Below the pieces are notes generated by a model that made no database searches, was not told where the DNA came from, and saw only the letters and a list, made by a program, of their open reading frames with translations. This document shows positions 35,622-43,518 of a DNA stretch of 43,518 bases, piece after piece (within the stretch, counting starts at the first letter, position 1; every line of letters begins with the position of its first letter). Position numbers and translations under genes: made by a program. Origin of the DNA: Promethearchaeota archaeon (GTDB lineage Archaea > Asgardarchaeota > Lokiarchaeia > Sigyniarchaeales > SOKP01); assembly GCA_016840085.1 (NCBI GenBank), contig JAEOTA010000075.1:1-43518 (forward strand), written 5' to 3'.

Positions 35622-36206
35622 TTATAATCTTCTTTTAGGTTTAGGATAAATGTAATAAATAGATGGATTTGTTCCTTCCTCTGGTTTTAATTGAAAAAGA
35701 TCATCTCTAGATAGTATTTTTGATATTTTACTATCAGGATCGTTTAAATCTCCAAAATGTAATGCTTGTCCTTCGCAACAAAGAACACAGAAGGGATCAA
35801 GACCTTCATCTATTCTATGAGCACAGAGATTACATTTTTCTGCTAGATTACTAGTTTCATCGAATACAATGACATCATACGGACACGCATCTAAACATGC
35901 TTGGCATCCAGTACACGATTCTTGATCTAAAATCACAATTCCATCATCCCGTTTTTGTAAAGCGTCAACTGGACAAGATTCGATGCAAGGTGGATTTTCA
36001 CAATGGTTACATAATCTAGGGAGAAAATTCAGAGTTAAATCTGGAAATTTCCCAGCTGGAGTATCTTTAATACTTGTTCCTTGAGTCTCAACTTTTATCC
36101 AGAAATTAGATGAATTGTTTTCTATTCTGCATGCTACACTACATGCTTCACATCCGATACATCTTTCTTGATCAATAACCATACCAAACCGTTTACTCTT
36201 ACTCAT
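35622..36206 (-). CDS. DmsB-like four-cluster ferredoxin subunit (locus 3)
   Basis: The 194-residue protein has DmsB-type Cys groups: CIGCEACSVAC (16-26), CNHCENPPCIESCP, CTGCQACLDACP and CNLCAHR with FCVLCC. It should serve the molybdoenzyme encoded immediately upstream. The gene overlaps that coding region by four bases (ATGA) and has its own GGAGG at 36217-36221. Its intact frame suggests the operon was working recently or still works, even though the large-subunit gene has a stop codon inside. Confidence 0.9.
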   Translation of the reverse strand: MSKSKRFGMVIDQERCIGCEACSVACRIENNSSNFWIKVETQGTSIKDTPAGKFPDLTLNFLPRLCNHCENPPCIESCPVDALQKRDDGIVILDQESCTGCQACLDACPYDVIVFDETSNLAEKCNLCAHRIDEGLDPFCVLCCEGQALHFGDLNDPDSKISKILSRDDLFQLKPEEGTNPSIYYIYPKPKRRL

Positions 36207-38452
36207 TTTTTCTCAGCCTCCACAGCTACATCATTCATATGCATGTTAGGTTCATAGATTTTATCCTGAACTGGATTAATGATATCATGTGTAAGATGGT
36301 TTAAGCTTCCTTCTTTAAACTGCTCTATCCACCAACCTTCAGTAATGTCAAGTACTCCCGGTTGAACACCTTGAGAGATTCTAGCTTTTAGTGTTGTTCG
36401 AGCTCTGTCATTAAAAACCGTTACTATATCATTATTTGAAATATTTCGTTTTTCAGCATCAATTGGATTTATATCGACTATAGGTTCAGGGTTTAAATCT
36501 AATAAAGATTGCACGTTAGCAAACATAGAGTGTGTGTGGAAACGAGTATGACCATTCACTAGTGTTAAAGGATATTTTTTTTCTCCAGAACCAATAGGGG
36601 CTTCTATTGGTGGTAAATAAACGGGAAGGGCTTCTCCATCTTCAACCAATTGCTCCGCATATAGTTCAATTTTTCCAGAAGGTGTTCCGAAATTTAATGG
36701 GAAGTTTGTTCCTTCTGGAAGTGCTGGTAATCTCATTGCTTGGGTTTTTAAAGTTTCTCGAGTTATTCCTTTAAAGGAGCGAGTTACCATAATAAGGTCT
36801 ATTAATCCTTCTTCACCCCCCTTAAAGTAATCTCCAAACCCAAGGCGTTCAGCAAGTTCAGCAACAATAGTAGCATCTGATTTTGATTCAAATAACGGTT
36901 CAATAACTTTTTGTTGGAGTTGCACGTTCGGATATGGTTGAGCTAAGAAATCTGAGAATTCTAAAAAACTGCAAACTGGCAGAATTAAATCAGCATATTG
37001 TGCAGATGGAGTCATGAACAATTCAGTTTGCACTATAAACTCTAAACTTGGGTAAAATTTTTCAATAATTTTATTGGAATTTGCACATTGGTTCAAAAAG
37101 TTAATAAAAGCAAACCAAAGAGCTTTTATAGGATACGGTTTTCCAGAAATCACAGCCTCATACAGATTAAGTATTCCCATTCTATGAAAACTGGGTTTAT
37201 CGGGAATTGCTTTTAAGAAAGGATTCCAGTTTAGAATAGCAGGAATATAACCTGAAATCACTGAGGTAGTTACATTACCAGTTACTGCTGCTACAGATAT
37301 CATTCCCCGTAAAGAAATATCTCCATGATAGGTTCGAGTAAAACCCATATGCGTCAAAAATATAACTTTTTTGGAATTACCAATTCTTTTTGCTAATTTA
37401 CTAACGAGTTCTTTTTCTATTCCGGTAATTTCTTCAGTTTTTTCTAAAGTATACTTTGAAGCTAAATCCATTAATAACTGAATAACCGGTTTACATTCAA
37501 TACCATTTATCATATAAGTTCCAGTAAGGCTTGCTTCTTTTAGATTTATGCGGGATTGTGCTTTATGAAAATTAGAAGGTTTATGCCATATGATATATGA
37601 CTCTAGTTTTCTTGCTTCTACATCCCTGCCCCGAAGTAGTTATCCGGTATCAGTTCTTACCAGATAGGCTCCGTTAGTATGTTTTAATATGAATTCTTTA
37701 TCATGTAGATTATCTTGGAATATTACATTCATTATACCTAAAGCCAAAGCACTATCGGTACCTGGTTTTAATCCAATATATTCATCCGCTTTCGATGCTG
37801 TAACTGTGAAACGAGGGTCTACAACTATTATTTGAGTTCCATATTCTTTAGCATCTAGAACTTTTCTCATATTTTGTAAAGGCATAGATTCCGCTGGGTT
37901 TGTACCCCATATCATTAGTAATTCTGGATACTTCCTTTGCCAGAATTCTCCAAACAGAAACATATAAGGAAATTGGTGACCAAATATTACTCTACTTCCA
38001 CATGGTAACCCCGCATCTCCATAACCCCAGGCACTCACACGAGTGCTTTGTGTTAAACTTGCTAATCTAAGATATGCACCAAATTTTGTAGTTCCCACGC
38101 CAGGTCCACCCAAAACCCATCCTATCGATTTCCATCCATATTTTTCAGAAATTTCTTTAAATTTCGAAATGATTATTTCATAAGCTTCTTCCCATGATAT
38201 TCGCTCAAATTTCCCTTCACCCCTTTCTCCAACTCTTTTCATAGGATATTTAATACGATCCGGGTGATATGTAATATCTAAACTAGCTAATCCACGTAAG
38301 CAAATCCTTCGATCTTTCTCGTCAGGGAAGTCCGCAGGTTCCAATTTTACAATACGATCTCCTTTTACATGAGCTAAAATTCCACAGCAATCTATACCGC
38401 AATGCGCTGGACATGCAGTTCTTACTAACTTAACTTGTTCCCTTTCAGTCAT
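36203..38452 (-). pseudogene. Cys-ligand molybdopterin oxidoreductase, interrupted by one in-frame TAA (locus 3)
   Basis: One frame runs from the ATG at 38452 to the TGA at 36203, with a single TAA at 37642-37640. Read through, it is a 749-codon enzyme of normal length. The first part (270 aa) has the [4Fe-4S] motif C14, C18, C22 and C51, RISWEEAYE, and Cys151 in LPCGS as the probable Mo ligand, unlike the Ser of loci 1 and 2. The stop sits in DTG-stop-LLRGRD, where relatives continue without a break. The second part (a 436-aa ORF from an internal ATG at 37513, plus 42 codons before it) has TPSAQYAD, PSGKIELY and the C-terminal domain. One base change from GAA or AAA would restore it. A nonsense mutation or sequencing error is most likely. 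Confidence 0.85.
36217..36221 (-). promoter_or_regulatory. Shine-Dalgarno GGAGG of the locus-3 ferredoxin
   Basis: GGAGG on the minus strand lies ten bases before the ATG at 36206, within the 3' end of the large-subunit gene. Confidence 0.5.
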
Positions 38453-38599
38453 CTCTTATCAATATTTCCATAAAATTTCAATAGGTGGTTTTAAATATTA
38501 GGTATGATAATGAAAAAATTGTAATAATTATTATTAGAAATAACATATAAAATTATCAATTGATAAATTTAATGAGATAAGATAAAGGTAAAAATTACT

Positions 38600-40531
38600 A
38601 TGGTAGTAGAGGAAGTGAAATATTTATTCCAACCGATAACGATTGGGGATGTGGAAATAAGTAATAGGATAATGATGGCGCCAATGAATACGAGATTTGG
38701 CTATGATGGATATGTAACCGATCAATTAGTGGATTACTATGTAGAAAGGGCCAAAGGAGGTGCTGGTTTTATTTGTGTAGAGATGGGTATCATAGATTAC
38801 CCGATAGGAAGTACAGCAGGCAAAGGTATGATTGCGACTGATGACGATAAATATCTTCCAGGGCTGACACAGTTAGCTGATGCAATAGAAAAAGGAGGGT
38901 CAGTTCCGATGATTGAATTATCACATGGGGGGAGATATTGTCATTCAGGCCTTACTGGTATGCAACCTGTAGCGCCATCTCCTATTCCAGGTTATCGAGG
39001 GAGAGGGGAAATGCCAAGAGAATTAACTACTGAGGAGGTTGAAGAATTGGTTGAAAGATTTGGTGACTCTGCGAGAAGAAGTGCTGAAGCAGGATTTAAG
39101 GGTGTATTACTAATGGGGTCAACTGGATATTTAATAAGTCAATTCGGATCACCTCTTACAAACAAGCGTACTGATAGATTTGGAGGAGAAACTCCCGCAG
39201 AACGGGCAACTTTTATTGTTGAAATTATTAAAAATATTAGAAAAAAACTTGGAAACAAATTCCCTGTAATTTATAAAATTAGTGCTGAAGAGTACATAGA
39301 TGGGGGTACAGTTCTAGAGGATTCTCAAATTATGGCAAAACGGGCAGAGCAAGCAGGAGTTTCTGTGATACACACATGGGCAGGATGGCATGAATCACCA
39401 AAACCTATGTTACCTATGTCAGTTCCTAGGGGTGCATTTGTATATTTAGCAGAAGCGATGAGAAAGATAATAACTGTTCCTATTATGACAGGAGGAAGAA
39501 TCAACGATCCTCGATTGGCTAATGATATTATAAGAGACGGAAGAGCAGATTTGGTACATTTTGGCAGGCCATTTTTGACTGATCCATATTTCCCAAAAAA
39601 AGCTATGAAAGGTGAATTTGACGATATTAATATGTGTATAGCTTGTTGCCGTTGTTTTGATGCCATGGCTAGTCCAGGAACTATTGTGTGTTCTGTAAAC
39701 GCTGGATTGGGTAAGGAAGGTAAAAAATTAGAGAAAGCGGAAAATTTGAAAAAGATCCTCATTATTGGTGGGGGTCCAGCTGGGATGGAAGCCGCAAGGG
39801 TAGCAACATTAAGAGGTCACAAAGTGACTCTATGGGAGAAAAATGATCAGCTAGGAGGAAATTTAATAACGGCGTCCTTAGCCCCTCATAAGGAGGAGAC
39901 CAATTGTTTAACACATTACTTAACATATCAGATGAAGAAATTAAAAATTAATGTTCAGCTTAATAAAGAAGCAACGCTAGATTCTATTTTGAAGGAAAAC
40001 GCTGATGAGGTTATCGTAGCTACTGGTGCGACAGCAATAACTCCAGATATACCAGGTATTAACGCTAAAAATGTTGTTATGGCAGTTGATGTGTTAAAGG
40101 GAACGTCAAGCACAGGTGATAATATTGTAATAATAGGGGGAGGAATGATTGGTTGCGAGACAGCTGAGCTTCTAAGATCTCAAGGAAAGGATGTTTCTAT
40201 TATTGAAATGTTGCCAAAGATTGCACGAGATATTGGCCCTGCAACAAAATGGTCAGTAACAATGAGAATAGCTAGATGGGGAATTAAACAATTCACCTCA
40301 TCAAAAGTTATAGGCATAAGAGATGACGGTGTTGAAATTGAAAGAGAAGGAAAACCCGAAATTGTAAAAGCAGAAACAATTGTTATTGCAGCAGGTATGG
40401 AACCTAATATTAAATTACTTAATTTAGTGAAAGAAAAACTCCCAAACATGCATGTAATTGGAGATTCTTCACAAGCTAGAAGAATGTTAGAAGCGATTCA
40501 TGAAGGGTACTCCTTAGGTCAAAGACTCTAA
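38600..40531 (+). CDS. FadH/OYE-type 2,4-dienoyl-CoA reductase-like flavoenzyme
   Basis: The 643-residue protein has the three-domain plan of FadH and related old-yellow-enzyme reductases: an FMN TIM barrel (1-340) with the active-site Tyr177 in STGYLISQF, a [4Fe-4S] site (C346, C349, C350/C352 and C364) and a C-terminal FAD/NAD(P) module with GGGPAG (390-395) and a second dinucleotide site in VIIGGGMIG. The spacing of the second and third Cys is one shorter than in FadH, with an extra Cys. Reduction of a 2,4-dienoyl-CoA or another activated alkene is expected. It is divergent from locus 3, with 147 bases between. Confidence 0.9.
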   Translation: MVVEEVKYLFQPITIGDVEISNRIMMAPMNTRFGYDGYVTDQLVDYYVERAKGGAGFICVEMGIIDYPIGSTAGKGMIATDDDKYLPGLTQLADAIEKGGSVPMIELSHGGRYCHSGLTGMQPVAPSPIPGYRGRGEMPRELTTEEVEELVERFGDSARRSAEAGFKGVLLMGSTGYLISQFGSPLTNKRTDRFGGETPAERATFIVEIIKNIRKKLGNKFPVIYKISAEEYIDGGTVLEDSQIMAKRAEQAGVSVIHTWAGWHESPKPMLPMSVPRGAFVYLAEAMRKIITVPIMTGGRINDPRLANDIIRDGRADLVHFGRPFLTDPYFPKKAMKGEFDDINMCIACCRCFDAMASPGTIVCSVNAGLGKEGKKLEKAENLKKILIIGGGPAGMEAARVATLRGHKVTLWEKNDQLGGNLITASLAPHKEETNCLTHYLTYQMKKLKINVQLNKEATLDSILKENADEVIVATGATAITPDIPGINAKNVVMAVDVLKGTSSTGDNIVIIGGGMIGCETAELLRSQGKDVSIIEMLPKIARDIGPATKWSVTMRIARWGIKQFTSSKVIGIRDDGVEIEREGKPEIVKAETIVIAAGMEPNIKLLNLVKEKLPNMHVIGDSSQARRMLEAIHEGYSLGQRL

Positions 40532-40687
40532 ATATTTAAGCAAACATTCGAATTAAATCCCTATTATACACAACCATATTTTTGATATTTATATTTTTAG
40601 AAATTTTTTTGTATAATATTTAAATTAATTATGTTCTAACAACTCAAATATAATTTGTTGACAACTAGCTTTTTATGAAGAAAAAGA

Positions 40688-40696
40688 TTATAAATA
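40688..40696 (+). promoter_or_regulatory. TATA-like box ahead of the AbrB-ligase gene
   Basis: TTATAAATA lies about 70 bases before the ATG at 40767 and resembles an archaeal TATA box. It would imply an untranslated leader of about 40-45 bases. Confidence 0.3.
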
Positions 40697-40766
40697 AAAA
40701 ATAATTACTAAATTAAATTACGGTAGTAAGGACTCAAATTTTAATAAAATTCATAGTGAAATTTTT

Positions 40767-42575
40767 ATGACAATAGCTAAAGGGAAAATAACTATTAAGA
40801 AATCTGGCAATGGTGGTTATAAGAGTGTATGGCTTTATATTCCAAGTAAGATAAGTAAAGATAATTCTTTTCCTTTTAATGAAAATGAAGAAGTATTAAT
40901 TGAAATAGAAGATGGATCTTTAGTTATCAGTAAAAACGAGGAACTTGCTAAAATTGTTAAAAACTTTGGAATTGATAATGCTACACTTCCAAAGTTATTA
41001 GAGATAAAAGCCGACAAAAATGGGGATAAACCCTTTCTTTATTTTAAAGATCAATATTTTTCTTATGTAGAAATTAATCGAAAATCAAATCAAATAGCCC
41101 ATGGAATAATGGAATTTATTAACAAATTGGATTTAAAAAAGCCTCATATTTCTATAATGATGGGTAATTGCCCAGAATATATTTTTACGTGGTTTGGTAT
41201 AATAAAAGCGGGATGTATATTCATTCCTATTAATTTATTTTTAAATAATGAACTCATAGAGTATGTACTAACTAATAGTGATACTGATATTATCATTACA
41301 GATTATAAATATTTTGTTAAATACAAGAATATATTTGCCAAACTAAAAAAAATTAAAATAATATTTATCCACAACGCTCCAGAAAACTTTAATTTTAATT
41401 CAAAATATTTAGATTTTAAGTTATTAAATAAGTCAAATTTAAGTAATCCTAAAATCTATATATACGATGAGGACCTTATAGAAATACTATATACAGGAGG
41501 ACGAACGGGAAAACCTAAAGGAATCGTAAAGAGAAAGATTGTTTTAAGTGGAATCGCTATAGGATATGAATTAAAAAAAATAGGCTTGAAAAAAGAAAAT
41601 AAAATATATTGCACTTACCCTTTATACATGCCAGCAGCACAATCATTTGTAATTATACCTTCATTATTTTATGATGTCTCTGTCATTATCTCTGACGAAT
41701 TTAGTCCATCAACTTTTTGGGAAATAGAAAAAAAATATAAACCTGATGGTTTTTGCTATTTTAGAGGTTATTTGGCAGAGTTATTACATCAAACACCTAA
41801 TATAATGGATAGAACCCATTCACTTAGATGGGCATATGGTGCCGGTGCAGACATTGATATATGGAATGCTTTTGAGAAGAGATTCGGGATTCCATTATAT
41901 GAATGTTGGGGACATTTAGAAGGCATAGGGGTAACTATTAATAGAATAGGATCTCAAGGAGGTAAAACAGGATCAGTAGGTACTCCAATAAATTATGTAG
42001 AATTAAAAATTATGGATTCAGAAGGAAAAGAATTATTCCCTGGTCGAGATAATGTCGGTGAAATAGCAGTTAAGCGCAAATATGGTGATATATTCGAATA
42101 TTACAAAGTACCTGAGAACACAGATGTAAGAATAGACGAAAATGGTTGGATGTTTACAGGTGATTATGGATATAGAGATTATGATGGCTTTGTTTATTTT
42201 AAGGGTAAGAAGGATGAGATTATAAATATTGAAGGTGATATAATTCTTACTAGAGATATAGAACGTATTGCTAATTCACATCCACATATTCTAGAAACTG
42301 CTGTTATTCCTATTAGTAATAAAAGTAATCCTAAAATTGATTTAAAATTAATAGCGAAAAAAGTGAAAAATCGTTCAATAACACATGAAGAACTCAGTGA
42401 TTATTTATATCATAATCTAGCTTATTATCAAGTGCCAAGATATATTGAATTTAAAGATGAATTAACTAAAGGTCCAGGTACTGAATTGCTAAAGGAAATC
42501 ATTAGACAAGAATCGAATAATCGAGAATCAAGGAATAATACCTGGGACACTAAAACACGAGATTTCTTGAAATAA
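40767..42575 (+). CDS. AbrB-like domain fused to acyl-CoA ligase (AMP-forming family)
   Basis: The 602-residue protein opens with an AbrB/SpoVT-like segment (about 4-58; KGKITIKKSG, VWLYIPSKI, EEVLIEIEDGSLVI), the pattern of DNA-binding swapped-hairpin domains. An acyl-AMP ligase follows, with motif YTGGRTGKPKG (242-252), WGHLEG, and GWMFTGDYG further on. The P-loop reads GGRTG in place of SGTTG, and the C-terminal catalytic Lys is absent (GTELLK in place of a TGK or TEK motif), so thioester-forming activity may be altered. The ligase part resembles CaiC-type enzymes. Normal activity would supply acyl-CoA to the pathway in this window. A ligand-sensing regulator is the other reading. Confidence 0.82.
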   Translation: MTIAKGKITIKKSGNGGYKSVWLYIPSKISKDNSFPFNENEEVLIEIEDGSLVISKNEELAKIVKNFGIDNATLPKLLEIKADKNGDKPFLYFKDQYFSYVEINRKSNQIAHGIMEFINKLDLKKPHISIMMGNCPEYIFTWFGIIKAGCIFIPINLFLNNELIEYVLTNSDTDIIITDYKYFVKYKNIFAKLKKIKIIFIHNAPENFNFNSKYLDFKLLNKSNLSNPKIYIYDEDLIEILYTGGRTGKPKGIVKRKIVLSGIAIGYELKKIGLKKENKIYCTYPLYMPAAQSFVIIPSLFYDVSVIISDEFSPSTFWEIEKKYKPDGFCYFRGYLAELLHQTPNIMDRTHSLRWAYGAGADIDIWNAFEKRFGIPLYECWGHLEGIGVTINRIGSQGGKTGSVGTPINYVELKIMDSEGKELFPGRDNVGEIAVKRKYGDIFEYYKVPENTDVRIDENGWMFTGDYGYRDYDGFVYFKGKKDEIINIEGDIILTRDIERIANSHPHILETAVIPISNKSNPKIDLKLIAKKVKNRSITHEELSDYLYHNLAYYQVPRYIEFKDELTKGPGTELLKEIIRQESNNRESRNNTWDTKTRDFLK

Positions 42576-42701
42576 AACCCCAATTACTTTACGAACGTAA
42601 ATATCCATTTATGAATTCATCAAAATAAAAAGAATTTAAATTTATAAAATAATTTTAAAACCTAAGTTAGAAAATATTCCAAAAATGTGAGTTTTCGACA
42701 T

Positions 42702-42866
42702 ATGGACACTGAAAGTCAAACTGAACAAGAATATCCTAAAGAAAAAGGGCATATCAAAGTTGATTGGGGAAGGCAAGGTGGAGTTATTGCTGCCTATTTA
42801 GTTCTCCTCTTAGGGTATTATGGAATCATTGCGAATACAATGATGTATGATGAATATGGTCATTAG
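42702..42866 (+). CDS. small single-span membrane protein
   Basis: This 54-residue frame is short but convincing: a charged start (MDTESQTEQEYPKEKGH), then one membrane segment (about residues 28-46, GVIAAYLVLLLGYYGII) and the tail MMYDEYGH. It ends nine bases before the next membrane protein gene, which supports a real pair. The N-terminus probably faces the cytoplasm. No family is recognised. Confidence 0.6.
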   Translation: MDTESQTEQEYPKEKGHIKVDWGRQGGVIAAYLVLLLGYYGIIANTMMYDEYGH

Positions 42867-42875
42867 GTTCCCTTT

Positions 42876-43217
42876 ATGGAGATGGATAGGACCATCCTTT
42901 TTTGGACGTATACTACATATTTAAATAATTTCTTCTTACCTGCATTGTTATTGTTTTTTGTTTGTTTACTTTTAACTTATAAGGAAGATATTCCGCATTA
43001 TGGAATTAAAGCGTCATTATGGGTAGTGCCACTCCTCATCGCGGAAGGATTCATATTCTATATTCTAATGTTTGGCTTCACATCTGAACCAGCATATCTC
43101 AAATTTGGTCGTATAGAAGGATATTTAGATATAATTATTTTATTTGGATTAGCTCTTTCTGGGGCGATAAGCGGTATGAAACTCAAGCAGTATATTGAAC
43201 AAAAAAGAGAAGTTTAA
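42876..43217 (+). CDS. small membrane protein with three to four spans
   Basis: The 113-residue protein has membrane segments at about 18-34, 46-68 and 81-101, with a basic C-terminal tail (KLKQYIEQKREV). It is not recognised. Its pairing with the 54-residue single-span protein suggests a two-subunit membrane complex. A second ATG two codons in (42882) is an alternative start. No metal-binding His or Cys pattern is seen. Confidence 0.65.
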   Translation: MEMDRTILFWTYTTYLNNFFLPALLLFFVCLLLTYKEDIPHYGIKASLWVVPLLIAEGFIFYILMFGFTSEPAYLKFGRIEGYLDIIILFGLALSGAISGMKLKQYIEQKREV

Positions 43218-43518
43218 CTACTTTTAGATCTTATATAAATCTTGGAGCAATTAGCTAATTTAAGTATATAATTTTTACCCCTATAAGGAATTGAAAAGGA
43301 TTTTAAAAACATTTCTAAAGTCTTATTATCTTAAACCTTTCAAATTGATCAAAATAAAAATAACTATATTTAAATAAAATTCTTATTTTTGATGATAATT
43401 TTTAATTTACCTTCTTTTTTTAAATCTTCAATCACCTTTAAACTTTAATCCGACATTATTTTCTTATTTTCTTAAGTCAAATCAGTAATTTATATGAAGT
43501 TTTATGGAGTATTTGAGG
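43218..43518 (+). other. gene-poor AT-rich stretch at the window end
   Basis: The 300 bases after the membrane protein hold no convincing gene. Several T runs occur. An open frame on the minus strand (to a TAA at 43369-43371) has a stop three codons after its ATG at 43456 and is taken as chance. A plus-strand ATG at 43494 (MKFYGVFE) could be the start of a gene that runs off the window. Confidence 0.4.
43494..43518 (+). CDS. possible start of a gene cut by the window end
   Basis: ATG at 43494 opens a frame (MKFYGVFE) that stays open to the last base. Eight codons are too few to judge; it is listed only because the preceding 276 bases contain no other gene. Confidence 0.25.

Noticed and set aside
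37640..37642. Recoded stop (selenocysteine or pyrrolysine) in the locus-3 molybdoenzyme
   Set aside because: The codon is TAA; selenocysteine uses TGA and pyrrolysine TAG. The Mo-ligand position is Cys151, elsewhere in the protein.
39325..39762. 145-codon open frame on the minus strand inside the FadH-like gene
   Set aside because: It is antisense to a well-supported flavoenzyme and has no domain pattern of its own.
43369..43456. Short minus-strand frame with a Lys/Ile-rich product
   Set aside because: It has a stop three codons after its ATG and low-complexity composition; taken as chance.
1..43518. CRISPR array, insertion sequence, tRNA or rRNA genes
   Set aside because: No regularly spaced repeats, transposase-like proteins, terminal inverted repeats or tRNA-like cloverleaf/TTCRANN patterns were noticed by reading; a tRNA search was not possible.

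Overview
The window is AT-rich and densely coded. It looks like an anaerobic archaeon, most likely Asgard (Lokiarchaeia-like). That placement is an inference from gene content: DMSO-reductase-family molybdoenzymes with ferredoxin partners, many crotonases and thiolases, a split MFE-2-type beta-oxidation set, a HEPN/MNT pair, oligo-T gene ends, and both leaderless-looking and Shine-Dalgarno-led genes. No rRNA or tRNA was seen to confirm it.

Layout. 1-1391: tail of an unknown gene and an M28-peptidase-like protein. 1410-5743 (minus): a DmsA-like molybdoenzyme followed by an unusual partner, in which a GltD-like FAD/NAD(P) oxidoreductase is inserted inside a DmsB-like ferredoxin. 5895-9132 (minus): a URO-D/MtaA-like protein, a small SCP2-like protein and two crotonases. 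9412-13323: a transglutaminase-like protein, a winged-helix/Cys-rich/2x[4Fe-4S] protein, a probably frameshifted small gene and a Fes-like esterase. 13420-18916 (plus): a second DmsAB pair, a beta-propeller protein and a type-B carboxylesterase. 18970-23098: sulfatase, true enoyl-CoA hydratase, beta-lactamase-fold esterase and a small conserved-looking protein. 23389-28500 (plus): thiolase, SDR (apparent ATA start), MFE-2-type SDR, MBL-fold hydrolase and MaoC-type hydratase 2. 28604-30370 (minus): HEPN/MNT toxin-antitoxin and an RHH-DUF5678-retropepsin fusion. 30596-31723: paralogue of the winged-helix ferredoxin. 31956-35558 (plus): PaaG-like crotonase, then two thiolase-family genes, the first lacking its catalytic Cys and His. 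35622-38452 (minus): a third DmsAB locus whose large subunit has an in-frame TAA. 38600-43217 (plus): a FadH/OYE-type reductase, an AbrB-like/acyl-CoA ligase fusion and two small membrane proteins.

Together the genes suggest anaerobic breakdown of esterified, possibly sulfated, lipid-like compounds. Esterases and the sulfatase would release the acid, the ligase would make the CoA ester, crotonases, SDRs, MaoC hydratase, dienoyl-CoA reductase and thiolases would perform beta-oxidation, and the molybdoenzyme/ferredoxin modules would handle difficult redox steps or electron disposal. The substrate is not evident. The most notable items are the domain-inserted ferredoxin-oxidoreductase, the RHH-retropepsin fusion, the active-site-less thiolase beside an intact one, the AbrB-ligase fusion, the ATA-start SDR and the nonsense-interrupted molybdoenzyme.
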